Source of the DNA: Nematocida parisii ERTm1 | Taxonomy: Eukaryota; Microsporidia | Direction: 5' to 3' | Assembly (NCBI RefSeq): GCF_000250985.1 | Contig: NW_013524646.1 | Location: forward strand, 890,567 to 954,566 | Length of the DNA: 64,000 nt | Shown: positions 47,083 through 55,843 of the stretch, piece by piece | Layout: each line of letters opens with the position of its first letter | Position numbering within the stretch: the first letter of the stretch is position 1 | The notes under the pieces: model-generated | Database searches by the model: none | The model's input: only the letters and a program-made list of their open reading frames with translations | What the model was told of the DNA's origin: nothing | Position numbers and translations under genes: made by a program

Positions 47083-48241
47083 AGACAAGAAGGAGTTTAC
47101 AGCAGAGCAAGAGCTTCAGGAGACTTTACGTCTGCCTGAGCACCAGAGACAGCCAATTAGAGATCTTTCGGAAGAGGAAGACCAGACAGATTATTCAGAG
47201 GTGGAATCTAACCTATCTAGTACTACTACTGCTAGTAATGACATTTCACCGAAACTCATTGCAGATATACTGAGTCAGATCAGTAAGACAGTAGTATTTA
47301 CACAGGTTCCGTTTGACGTAATGTTGCAACTTCGAGTTACTTGGACGATATTCGATCCATTGAAACAAATGTCGAATGGATTTAGACTGACTCTCATAAG
47401 TATGGGAATAACAAGTCAGGCGAATCCAAATTTGTATGCATTACGTGAGAAAACTGAGGAATTGGCAGAGCGCTTGGGACAAGAGGAATCATTAGGGAAG
47501 ACAACACCATGGGGTGAAGTAGAAAAGGAATGGGTGAAACTAGTAACTAAATATGCACAGCGGAAGGCATTTGTAGTACCTACTATCAAGCAGGCATACA
47601 ATGACTGGACAGTATGGTTAGACCATATCTATGCTGCCATACACATTGGAGGATATTCTATTGAAAGACTAGCCAGTGAGATTGAAACAGGTGGAACTAA
47701 CAAGTATCCAGAAGGTTGGAAGAGTATCAACTGGGATTTAAGCTCATCCGAAATCTATTATCAAATGAAAAATAGGTGTCCAACAAGAAACATGTTAACT
47801 GGACAAACCTTAACCCAAGATGTTAATCCGAAATCAAAGCACAAGTCTAAAAAGAAATCTGCAGATAAGACTTACACTAAGTGTAAGAAAACAGGACATG
47901 TGGCTAAGAATTGCTATGAAAAACCAGCAACAGATAAGTCGATCCGAAGAGGGGAAACATCCGTATTCGACCCAAATAGAGCTTTAATCCGGATTGGAGC
48001 CCAAGACACCACTGGCTATCTGGGCAGTGATACGTATATAACTGTTATAAACAGAATCTTATACAACTCATTGGTTAAAGCCAAGTGCATCATCAGTGAG
48101 AAGAACTCCGATCAAGTTCTAAGAGGAGCAATGAGCCGGCATACGGAAAAACCGTACAAGGAAATTATGGTAAACATTACATGTAAAGGGGAAGATTTAG
48201 GGACTCATGCGATAACAGTATTGTCAAACAAAAAACTGTGA
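47054..48241 (+). mobile_element. gag-like part of the LTR element
   Basis: Hydrophilic gag-like region with a central Trp-containing capsid-like stretch and a basic zinc-knuckle-like motif ('KCKKTGHVAKNC'). The end resembles the start of a retroelement protease domain. Treated as fossil. Confidence 0.75.
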
Positions 48242-48571
48242 GATTTCAATAGGATCAAAATTAGTGTGGTTATTGGTTGCACAGAGCCTAGTCGGCATAG
48301 ACTTTTCACAAATCAGAACAGCACATAAAAAGAAAATGGAAGTAAAAGAGCGCAAAGAAATAAGATACGTAACAGCGCGTATTCCTGGAACCGAACCCAC
48401 GGGAACAACAGGTAAAGATATCAAAGGACATAACATTAAACCGAAGGACAGTCGGTTACCCAAAATATAACTAAAGACGCCTCGGAAAAAGTCATTGCCA
48501 CACAAGAAAAAGAAATCCCTTTATATGAAAACCGAAATAAAGACTCTCACCTTTCCCAGAACGAACTCGAT

Positions 48572-49906
48572 TTGATTCTGGAAAATGTTGCTAAAGTATC
48601 ACAGACAGGCAACGTGACTCCCGTGGTAATGGAAACCACGCCTGGAGAAAAAGCATGTGAACACCGATACATGAGCAGAGAGAAAATTGAGTCTGCTTAT
48701 GAAAAAGTACAAGAACTTATGCACGACGGATTTGTCGTCGAAACAGAAGGTGGAAGCTGGTTAATCCCAATCCACTTAGTTAAGAAACCAGACGGACGAT
48801 GGCGATTTTGCCTCGACTTGAGAAAACTTAACTTACTGACGACACAAGACAACTACCCGCTCCCAAAGATACAGACTATTACAGATGATCTAAGAGACAT
48901 GAGATTCTTTACTAAGTTAGATATAAAGGATGGATTTTTCAGAGTGCCTTTGGATGAGCGCAGTCAATACAAGACCACCTTCAAAATCGGAACACAATGT
49001 TATAAATTTGTAGTCTTACCTATGGGTTATAGGAATGCACCAAATATTTTCCAAATTCGGGTTATGGAGAATATCCTTCGGGAACTATTAGGAAAATGCT
49101 GCGTAGTATATATCGATGATATACTTATATATTCGAAAGACATGACTAGTCACAAAGCACACCTTACAGCTGTAATGAAGAAACTCAAAGAATACGGAAT
49201 GGAGATAAATTGGAAGAAGACAGTTTTTGCCACAGAAGAAATGGATTTTCTAGGGTACAAAATAGGCTACAACACAATCAGACCACTAGAATCTAGGGTA
49301 CAAGGAATACAAGATTATCCCGCACCCACAAACAAGAAACAATTAAGAAGATTTATAGGATTGCTAGGATATGATCGCCGATTTCTGGTGAACATATCTG
49401 AAATCTTGAAGCCATTGCACAACCTGACAAAGAAGGATGAAGCATGGAAATGGGAAGAAATACATCAGAGAGCTTTTGAAGAAGCAAAAGCCAAACTAAT
49501 ATCAGCTACCGAACTGGTAATTCCGGATTACACAAAGAGATTTACTCTTGAGACGGATGCGTCAGATACAGGGATAGGAGCCGTGTTAAAACAGGAAGCA
49601 GGAGTAATCGCGTATTATTCCGCAACACTGACAGACACACAACAGCGCTACGCTATCACAGAAAAGGAGTTATATGCAGTCATATGGGGCATGGAGAAAT
49701 GTAAATACTATTTACAGGGAGTAGAATTTGACCTGATAACAGATCATCAAGCGATAACCTACTACCACACCAAGCCTGAATTTGGAAACGCACGCATAAG
49801 ACGATGGTATGAGACGTTGGACGAATACTCATTCGTGCCAAAGTATCGCCGAGGGGAGGAGATGATCCAAGCTGACGCGCTTTCTCGATCATTGCGTGTT
49901 TCCTAA
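48572..49906 (+). mobile_element. Reverse transcriptase and RNase H part of the LTR element
   Basis: Typical Ty3/gypsy RT words: 'SGSW'-like 'EGGSWLIPIHLVKKPDGRWRFCLDLRKLN' (partial), 'KLDIKDGFFRVPL', 'FVVLPMGYRNAPNIFQ', 'CCVVYIDDILIYSK', 'FLGYKIG', then an RNase H stretch with 'ETDASDTGIGAVL' and 'TDHQAITYY'. Treated as fossil. Confidence 0.9.
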
Positions 49907-50093
49907 GACATGACACACCCAGGACTAGAACATATCTACCGGATAGCATCTACATCCTTAACTGCGATTGAAACCCAGGTACTACAGAAACATAAAGAGT
50001 GGGATCACCGTAAAACTATCCGTAAAGAACTTATGGCCAACAGTATCAAGATGACCAACCAAAGCTGAAGAAGATATTAGAGAAATGTAGAAC

Positions 50094-50450
50094 ATGTCTG
50101 GAACGAGAAAACAAACATGTACATACGAACAAGTACAAAGAGCGATCAATATGCCGCCTAATGAAGCCCTCATTCCTGAGAATTGGATGCTCATAAGAGA
50201 ACACATCGTACCCGAATATAAGAAAGAATTTAAAGAAAAAGAACTTCCGAAATTTCAAGCAGGAGATAAAGTCCTCATTAAGAACGACGTCCGTGTGAGT
50301 AAGGATGATAAACACTTCGAACGCGCGGGAACAATTACCGGTAACGAAACAACTGATTCATACACGATCCGATTAGAGGATCAACCCAACTCAACTTTAG
50401 TAAGACATTTTAGCCAACTAAAAGGTTTGCCCCGGGATGTTGTATGCTAA
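50094..50450 (+). mobile_element. Integrase C-terminal-like tail of the LTR element
   Basis: A short basic region with 'FQAGDKVLIKNDVRV...GTITGNETTDSYTIRL', resembling the small beta-barrel end of Ty3/gypsy integrases, just before the 3' LTR. Treated as fossil. Confidence 0.55.
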
Positions 50451-50653
50451 GACTAGCATAGGCCGATGGCATACATGAGTTACATTGATAAGTGGTCAAC
50501 GCGGCAATAAATCGACAAATAAAACATTGTTTGTGTGGTGACAAGGTGTACGTTCAATAGCAAACAAAGTAAGGAACTCGTCTATAACTAGAGTTGCATT
50601 TTCAATAAACATTAAAGTTTACTAATGTCTAATATTCGAAAATCAAGTAGTAT
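50438..50653 (+). repeat. 3' LTR
   Basis: Direct repeat of 46867-47082, differing at about five positions. Confidence 0.9.
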
Positions 50654-50917
50654 GTTTCATAGAATACTCAGACCAATAACCCGAAATATTTAATACTATA
50701 AGATGAATCATGGCTATCCATGGCTATTCCAAGCATATATTTATAATTTGAAAAAATCATTGCTGTGTTGTTTGCAGCAGGTGCTAGAACATAGCCAGAT
50801 ATTAGTCAACATGAATTTTCTTTTTTATTATTAAGATTTAGAATATCTAGAAACAATCTAAATCAGATTTAAATTATTCTAAAGTATATATTTATAAATT
50901 TTTACTTTTCCAAAAGT

Positions 50918-51811
50918 ATGTTGTGGATTTTCGATAAAAGGCCCAAGCTATACCCTAAAATGATGAAGTTTATATACGGCGTTGTTTTTATTCTGTTTTC
51001 AACAGTTGCTCTCTCCATGTATTACAGCCCAGAGAGCATAGGCGATGGCAGCACAGAAGATATGAACTTTAGTGATATGCGGAATGCAGAGGAAACAGAA
51101 TTAAATACATCGCAAGAATGCACTGCGGCAGATGCAGAGAGAACTTTACTGGCAGACAGGCCGACGTGTTTGCATGAACCTGCATTTTTAATAAAGAATC
51201 CACAGAGCCCAGTAGATAAAAATAAAGTAGATAAAAATAAAGTAGATAAAAATAAAATTGCAGATAATTCAAAAAGACAGGCTGCAGATATTAAGCACAC
51301 AGAACACAGTACAGACGAATTAAAAAGATCCAAATCAACAGGCAATTTGCAGGAGAGAGCAGATGTGGCGCCACACAACGAATCAGAAGCAGCCATTCAA
51401 GAAACAGCACAGGCAGAGAATACTGAGGAAATAAAAGAAAATATAAAAACACCCCTAAGTAATTCAGACCAGGTGCCAGGCCCGGCCTGCCCAGGTGCTC
51501 TAAATGAAGAGAGGGAGAAGACTGCTGCATGCCATAGCAAAGAAGAAGATGCCCAGAACAGAAGTGCAGAGGAAGGCACAGGTGCCCAGCCAAGCGCCGG
51601 GTCTGCGGCCAGACCGCATTTTTACATAGGAACAGAAGAGACAGATTTCGGGCTATATGCACAAGAGAACCAAACAAACCCGTCTTCAGAGCAAGGTGCA
51701 GAGGAAAGGCCAGATAGTCGGCCTGCGTCTATTGTGCCTTCATACTTAAAGAGCACAGATGAAATGGCCATTATAAAATGTCTTCCCTATCTAAAGAAAT
51801 TCGAGGGATAA
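50918..51811 (+). CDS. Signal-anchored low-complexity acidic protein (297 aa)
   Basis: Unrecognised. 'MLWIFDKRPKLYPKMMKF' head, then hydrophobic 'FIYGVVFILFSTVALSMYY' (about 18-36) as signal or anchor. The remainder is disordered-looking and rich in Glu, Ala, Ser, Thr and Asn, with few hydrophobic residues. A perfect 3-copy tandem repeat of 15 bp encodes 'VDKNKVDKNKVDKNK' (51212-51256). The C-terminus regains order ('SIVPSYLKSTDEMAIIKCLPYLKKFEG'). G+C is higher than in surrounding genes. The layout again resembles a family B stalk without the leucine-rich part, like the gene at 5018. It lies immediately after the retroelement. Confidence 0.8.
   Translation: MLWIFDKRPKLYPKMMKFIYGVVFILFSTVALSMYYSPESIGDGSTEDMNFSDMRNAEETELNTSQECTAADAERTLLADRPTCLHEPAFLIKNPQSPVDKNKVDKNKVDKNKIADNSKRQAADIKHTEHSTDELKRSKSTGNLQERADVAPHNESEAAIQETAQAENTEEIKENIKTPLSNSDQVPGPACPGALNEEREKTAACHSKEEDAQNRSAEEGTGAQPSAGSAARPHFYIGTEETDFGLYAQENQTNPSSEQGAEERPDSRPASIVPSYLKSTDEMAIIKCLPYLKKFEG
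51212..51256 (+). repeat. In-frame 15-bp tandem repeat (3 copies)
   Basis: GTAGATAAAAATAAA three times, perfect, encoding VDKNK units. The next unit is degenerate (ATTGCAGATAAT). Confidence 0.9.
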
Positions 51812-52163
51812 TTGCTAGTATTTATTTGATGTAAAAAGCCAGAATGCAGTCTACTGAAACTAAAAAAGTAAACTTTCCATTAAATAAATTATGTACTTGC
51901 TTATACAAATTTGAGTATTTTGTATTGGATACGCGTGCTAATCGATCAACACAGTCGGATTTAGGGATATTTCGACTGGTCTCTCTAATGATCTATCCGT
52001 GCGCGCTGTATTTAAATAGAAACACATTGATTCTGTATTTCTTTCTTTTGATTTTAAGAATGGCTGTATATTCGGGTTATATATTAAGCTGTTTCTTATA
52101 AACCTGGTTCTTGTTATATATTGACTGTGCCATTCAAAATCAAAAAAATATGAAATCGAAAAT

Positions 52164-52183
52164 TTGATAAGAGCTCTTATCAA
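52164..52183. promoter_or_regulatory. Perfect 20-bp palindrome
   Basis: TTGATAAGAGCTCTTATCAA. A related half (TTAAGAGCTCTA) follows at about 52198. It could be a dimeric factor site upstream of the gene at 52442; function unknown. Confidence 0.45.
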
Positions 52184-52404
52184 CAAGCTGTTTTCTATTA
52201 AGAGCTCTATATACATTGATATTCTTTGGCATTTGAGCATTACAAGTTATGCTTTATTGGCTTATATACGGTAAAAATTACTCTCAATGAACACAAGCAG
52301 TATAATAGCGTTATTGTACATAGCTAGTTTGAATAAAATAACTCTATGTGAAATACAGAATCGCAATAAGCATTCTTTTGTAGATCGAAGTATTACTATG
52401 CAAA

Positions 52405-52428
52405 ATATAAAAGAAAAATAATTTTACT
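52405..52428 (+). promoter_or_regulatory. Family A leader element
   Basis: ATATAAAAGAAAAATAATTT, 14-37 bp before the ATG; almost the same as at 58897. Confidence 0.55.
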
Positions 52429-52441
52429 ATAATTCTTAGAT

Positions 52442-55366
52442 ATGGAAGAAAGACACAGAACGTTCAGAGAGAACGTGCTTATGGCAAGAAGTATATTGAA
52501 GCATAAAAACATTATGGTGCTGTTAATGACAATGACAATCTGCGGTGTACGTGCAGTGATAGAATTAGATGCAGCGTATTCAATGCAAAAACATTTAGAA
52601 AATGGCATGGCAATGCATCCAGAAGGAGGGCTTTCCCCACTGCTTCAGGATGCAATGCGCAAGAATATGTTTATACAGAACTTACGTAGGTACTTATTTA
52701 CAGTAGATAATTATAATATTAAAGATGAAACGTTTGGGTCTACTATATACGATGATATTGACAATGACTACATGCAAGCATTCACACAACAATTAATTAA
52801 TATGTTTCCATCAGAAGGCATGCATTTATCTATTGAGTCAGAGAAGAGTGACTCATTCACTCGATTTCTGAGAGAGTACAAGGACGCGTCATGTAGTTTA
52901 TATGTTCTTGCTTCTTTACTTCTTCTTTCTGAAGGGATAGGTATTCCTATTGAAATAGTAGAGGATAAAGAGAACAAAAATAAAATGCTTGTTTTAAAAA
53001 AGAAAGAAACAGAGAGCCCAGAAAAGGATAGTACTGCTGAGTCAGAAGAAAAAAGAAAAAAACTAAAAGAAGGATTCCACATCAACCTAAGCATGAATAT
53101 AAAGGGCAAAGAAGAAGAAAGGGGCAATGCTGCCGATCTAGTATATCAGAAGAAAACAGAAGAGATAGTGAGCTTCTTCAAGAGTATTGCCACCACCAAT
53201 TCATCTTACTGCTTAAAAGTGCCAGAAGAGTTCTCAATGCCTACTACATATGAAGAGTTCTTAAAGGGGAATTTTCTGTGCAATCCGAAGTTCCTTATAC
53301 AGTCGTACTTCTTTGAGTATATAGACAGTGTGGAGATGTATAGAGAGTTTGTAAGAGTGGTGTATGAATTAATTACTGAACAAATATCAAACAAAGATGA
53401 GAAGAAGAGTGAGAGTGTATGTATGGAGACAGGAAAGAAAGCACAGGAGGTGTTTGACAGTCTATTCATTAGTGGGACATCATGTGAATTATCTAAAAAA
53501 ATGAAAATATTTAATGAATTATATAAATTTGAGTCTAAATGGAATACTAACCAGGAAAACATGCCTTTAATAGAAAATTTCTATTTTAATAATTTAAATA
53601 GAGATGGGTCAGAAAAAAGTAAGAGCCAGATCGATTCTATTAGTAGAATAAAATACAAGAACCACACCGTGAATATGCTTCTCGGGATAATATGCTGTTT
53701 TTCTTTTGACCCAATCACAAAAGAATATACCACAAAAAACCTACCTAGCCCAAGCACTGATCTAAAAGATTTTTTAAGAAAGTACCGGCGCCCAACAGAT
53801 CTTATAGACGACAGTGCGTATCTAGACTGGTGCAAGGTTATAAGCAATTTACACACTACAAAAAAAGCTGACGAAACCCTCACAAAATTCAATCCAAATG
53901 CCAAGCTTGGTATAATAAACCTACTGTATGGCATAGAAGCATTGATTGGGACACCCAGCAATTTTAAAAGCAGAATTTGCTATCTAGAGGACGCAGTGGA
54001 GTATTTAATAAAAAATGCCCTAAATTACAGTGCGATAGAATCAATATTCCTTGATTTAAAAATGTACATAGAAGAGATACTTCAATCATTTAAAACTAAA
54101 AACCGCATACGCGTATCCGGTGATAAGTATCAGCCCAGCTTTATATATCAAAATACATATGACCTAGTTCCATTCTTGGAAACTGAGCTTAGTATTACAT
54201 ATTTCTTGGACTTTCTAAATGCGCCTGATAATTATATCATGTTTAATCTAAGCATAGACAACTACCGCGAGTTTAAGATAGATTACAAAAAAAATGACAA
54301 GCAGTATGCAGATGCTGCTCCTGTTGAGCAAGACCTGCAGAGGATGAAAACAATGACTAGTTCTTCTACGCGCTACATTGATTGGATAGTAAGCCAATAT
54401 TTATACATTAAACAAAACAAACTTGCATACTCAAAGGGCAAAAAGGCTAGCTATGAGGATGTAATAAGTAGAGTATTAAATGGCAAGCCGTGCTCTCCAA
54501 ATAGTCTAATGCTCTATGGAAGTTTGGATAATAAGGCCCTTAAGTCGAAAATTGTTGAGCTGGTTTTAATGCACTCCAATGAAAGAAATAACGTAGTTTA
54601 CGATAATAACATGATAAAATTCACTAGAAGTCTTGCCATTGGGGCTTCCTCTACTGTAGATTCTGAAAATTCTCCTTTTATGCGGCTATACATATACAAT
54701 GAGAACTATGAAAAGTGCTATCCCAGAAATTCGGGTTACATAGAGAAGGACTGTGCTTATGCCAATTATTTTTCTATTGTAAAAGAGCAGTTCGACTCAA
54801 TGTGTTCATCTGGCGACTCCTTAGCCACTAGCCAGCTTGTGGCACTATACAATCGGCTGTATACGTGCAACAACAAATACTTGTTTTTCGGGTCATTTTA
54901 TATATTTGCAATTATAATTAATGAATTGTCTATAAGTGGAAAAGAGACTGAAACAATCCAAAATACAAAAGCTATTATAAGCCAAATGCAAATGTGCAAT
55001 CTACGCAAGTTCAACGTAAGCATAATTTGTTTATCCTGGCTTATTCGCATAAGTTGCTGGTATAACGAAATTCCTCTGGCATTTACCAAAGTTATATATG
55101 ATTGCATACTGCCAGAAGATCTGACGGAAAGTATTAAATTGTTTTTTATCTCTGATTTCATTGATTCGGCTTTGAATAAAACCGTGCATTTTATGGCGAA
55201 AAACAAAGAGGCGCTGTTAACTGCGGAGGATGATAAGCATGTATGTGTCCTAGAATCCAGAGAAGCCAAATATAAGATGGTTTTGAGCGCTGTAGAGGGG
55301 TTATTAAGTTCTTCTGCACGCAATAATTTGTCTTCTGACCATTTGGATGGGACAATCGAAAAATAA
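52442..55366 (+). CDS. Family A secreted protein (974 aa)
   Basis: Unknown function. Basic head, hydrophobic 23-34, cleavage likely after 'GVRA' (38). Blocks: 'HPEGGLSPLLQDAMRKNMFIQNLRRYL' near 59-85, 'MFPSEGMHLSIESEKSDSF' near 120, 'LLLLSEGIGIPI' near 159, a charged Lys/Glu insert near 190-212, 'TYEEFLKGNFLCNPKFLIQSYFFEYIDSVEMYREFV' 268-305, 'LLGIICCFSFDP' near 413, 'YLDWCKVI' near 461, 'NNMIKFTRSLA' near 722, 'CYPRNSGY' near 759 and a full C-terminal domain. Bases 53150-53471 are nearly identical to 59667-59988 of gene 58932. Confidence 0.9.
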   Translation: MEERHRTFRENVLMARSILKHKNIMVLLMTMTICGVRAVIELDAAYSMQKHLENGMAMHPEGGLSPLLQDAMRKNMFIQNLRRYLFTVDNYNIKDETFGSTIYDDIDNDYMQAFTQQLINMFPSEGMHLSIESEKSDSFTRFLREYKDASCSLYVLASLLLLSEGIGIPIEIVEDKENKNKMLVLKKKETESPEKDSTAESEEKRKKLKEGFHINLSMNIKGKEEERGNAADLVYQKKTEEIVSFFKSIATTNSSYCLKVPEEFSMPTTYEEFLKGNFLCNPKFLIQSYFFEYIDSVEMYREFVRVVYELITEQISNKDEKKSESVCMETGKKAQEVFDSLFISGTSCELSKKMKIFNELYKFESKWNTNQENMPLIENFYFNNLNRDGSEKSKSQIDSISRIKYKNHTVNMLLGIICCFSFDPITKEYTTKNLPSPSTDLKDFLRKYRRPTDLIDDSAYLDWCKVISNLHTTKKADETLTKFNPNAKLGIINLLYGIEALIGTPSNFKSRICYLEDAVEYLIKNALNYSAIESIFLDLKMYIEEILQSFKTKNRIRVSGDKYQPSFIYQNTYDLVPFLETELSITYFLDFLNAPDNYIMFNLSIDNYREFKIDYKKNDKQYADAAPVEQDLQRMKTMTSSSTRYIDWIVSQYLYIKQNKLAYSKGKKASYEDVISRVLNGKPCSPNSLMLYGSLDNKALKSKIVELVLMHSNERNNVVYDNNMIKFTRSLAIGASSTVDSENSPFMRLYIYNENYEKCYPRNSGYIEKDCAYANYFSIVKEQFDSMCSSGDSLATSQLVALYNRLYTCNNKYLFFGSFYIFAIIINELSISGKETETIQNTKAIISQMQMCNLRKFNVSIICLSWLIRISCWYNEIPLAFTKVIYDCILPEDLTESIKLFFISDFIDSALNKTVHFMAKNKEALLTAEDDKHVCVLESREAKYKMVLSAVEGLLSSSARNNLSSDHLDGTIEK

Positions 55367-55821
55367 ACAGATCTATATATTAAGAGGCAATTCGTGCAAG
55401 GATTTATAAGCATAAAATTATTATTTTTATTCTTCGTACACACTCTTGGTAGACAAGTAATGAATATTCTGGCTTAACGGCTTAAGGCAGCCTATGCACA
55501 TTTATCAATGCATTTGAGCTTTGCTTAAACAGACTTAACAAACACTAAGTGCTTTAAATATAAACAGACTGCTCGGGCCGGGTATTTATTGGTTGTGGAA
55601 TCAAATCTGATAAACTCAATAATTAATCTATATAACTCACTCTGAAAGGCATTTAATCTCTTAGCCACAAGATTATGATCTAATTTATTGCTTTGGGTAT
55701 GCTTCAATAATGCCAACTCGGGCTGTTTATGCTGCTTCGGATATTTTAGTGGTTTACACACGTGTATACAAAGCAATTACAATGCTTTAAGGACTAGTAG
55801 TTTTATTAGAGCTATAAAAAT
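55367..55821. other. Intergenic spacer
   Basis: AT-rich. Nothing recognised apart from the leader that follows. The reading frame of the next gene is open upstream to 55688 but has no family-like start there. Confidence 0.45.
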
Positions 55822-55843
55822 ATCTAAGGTATTTAAATTTTTA
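55822..55843 (+). promoter_or_regulatory. Family B leader element
   Basis: ATCTAAGGTATTTAAATTTT directly before AATG. It fixes the start of the next gene at 55844. Confidence 0.6.

Larger units (their letters stand above)
46867..50653 (+). mobile_element. Ty3/gypsy-type LTR retroelement, broken
   Basis: An old element with two direct 216-bp LTRs (46867-47082 and 50438-50653) that differ by about five substitutions by eye (~98% identity), so the insertion looks fairly recent. Recognisable parts in order: gag-like region with a zinc-knuckle-like motif, a protease-like stretch, reverse transcriptase (YIDD), RNase H, and an integrase C-terminal-like tail. RT before RNase H with gag-pol layout supports Ty3/gypsy. 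At ~3.8 kb it is short for the family and looks broken, with several breaks. No clear target-site duplication was seen. Confidence 0.9.
51812..52441. other. Intergenic spacer with palindrome
   Basis: AT-rich. The exact 10-mer TTCGGGTTAT lies at 52071, a perfect 20-bp palindrome at 52164-52183, and the family A leader at 52405-52428. An 85-codon frame at 51844 is unsupported. Confidence 0.5.

Noticed and set aside
51844-52101. 85-codon frame with hydrophobic end
   Set aside because: Overlaps an equally long antisense frame, has no relatives and sits in AT-rich spacer. Not supported, though a small membrane protein is not excluded.
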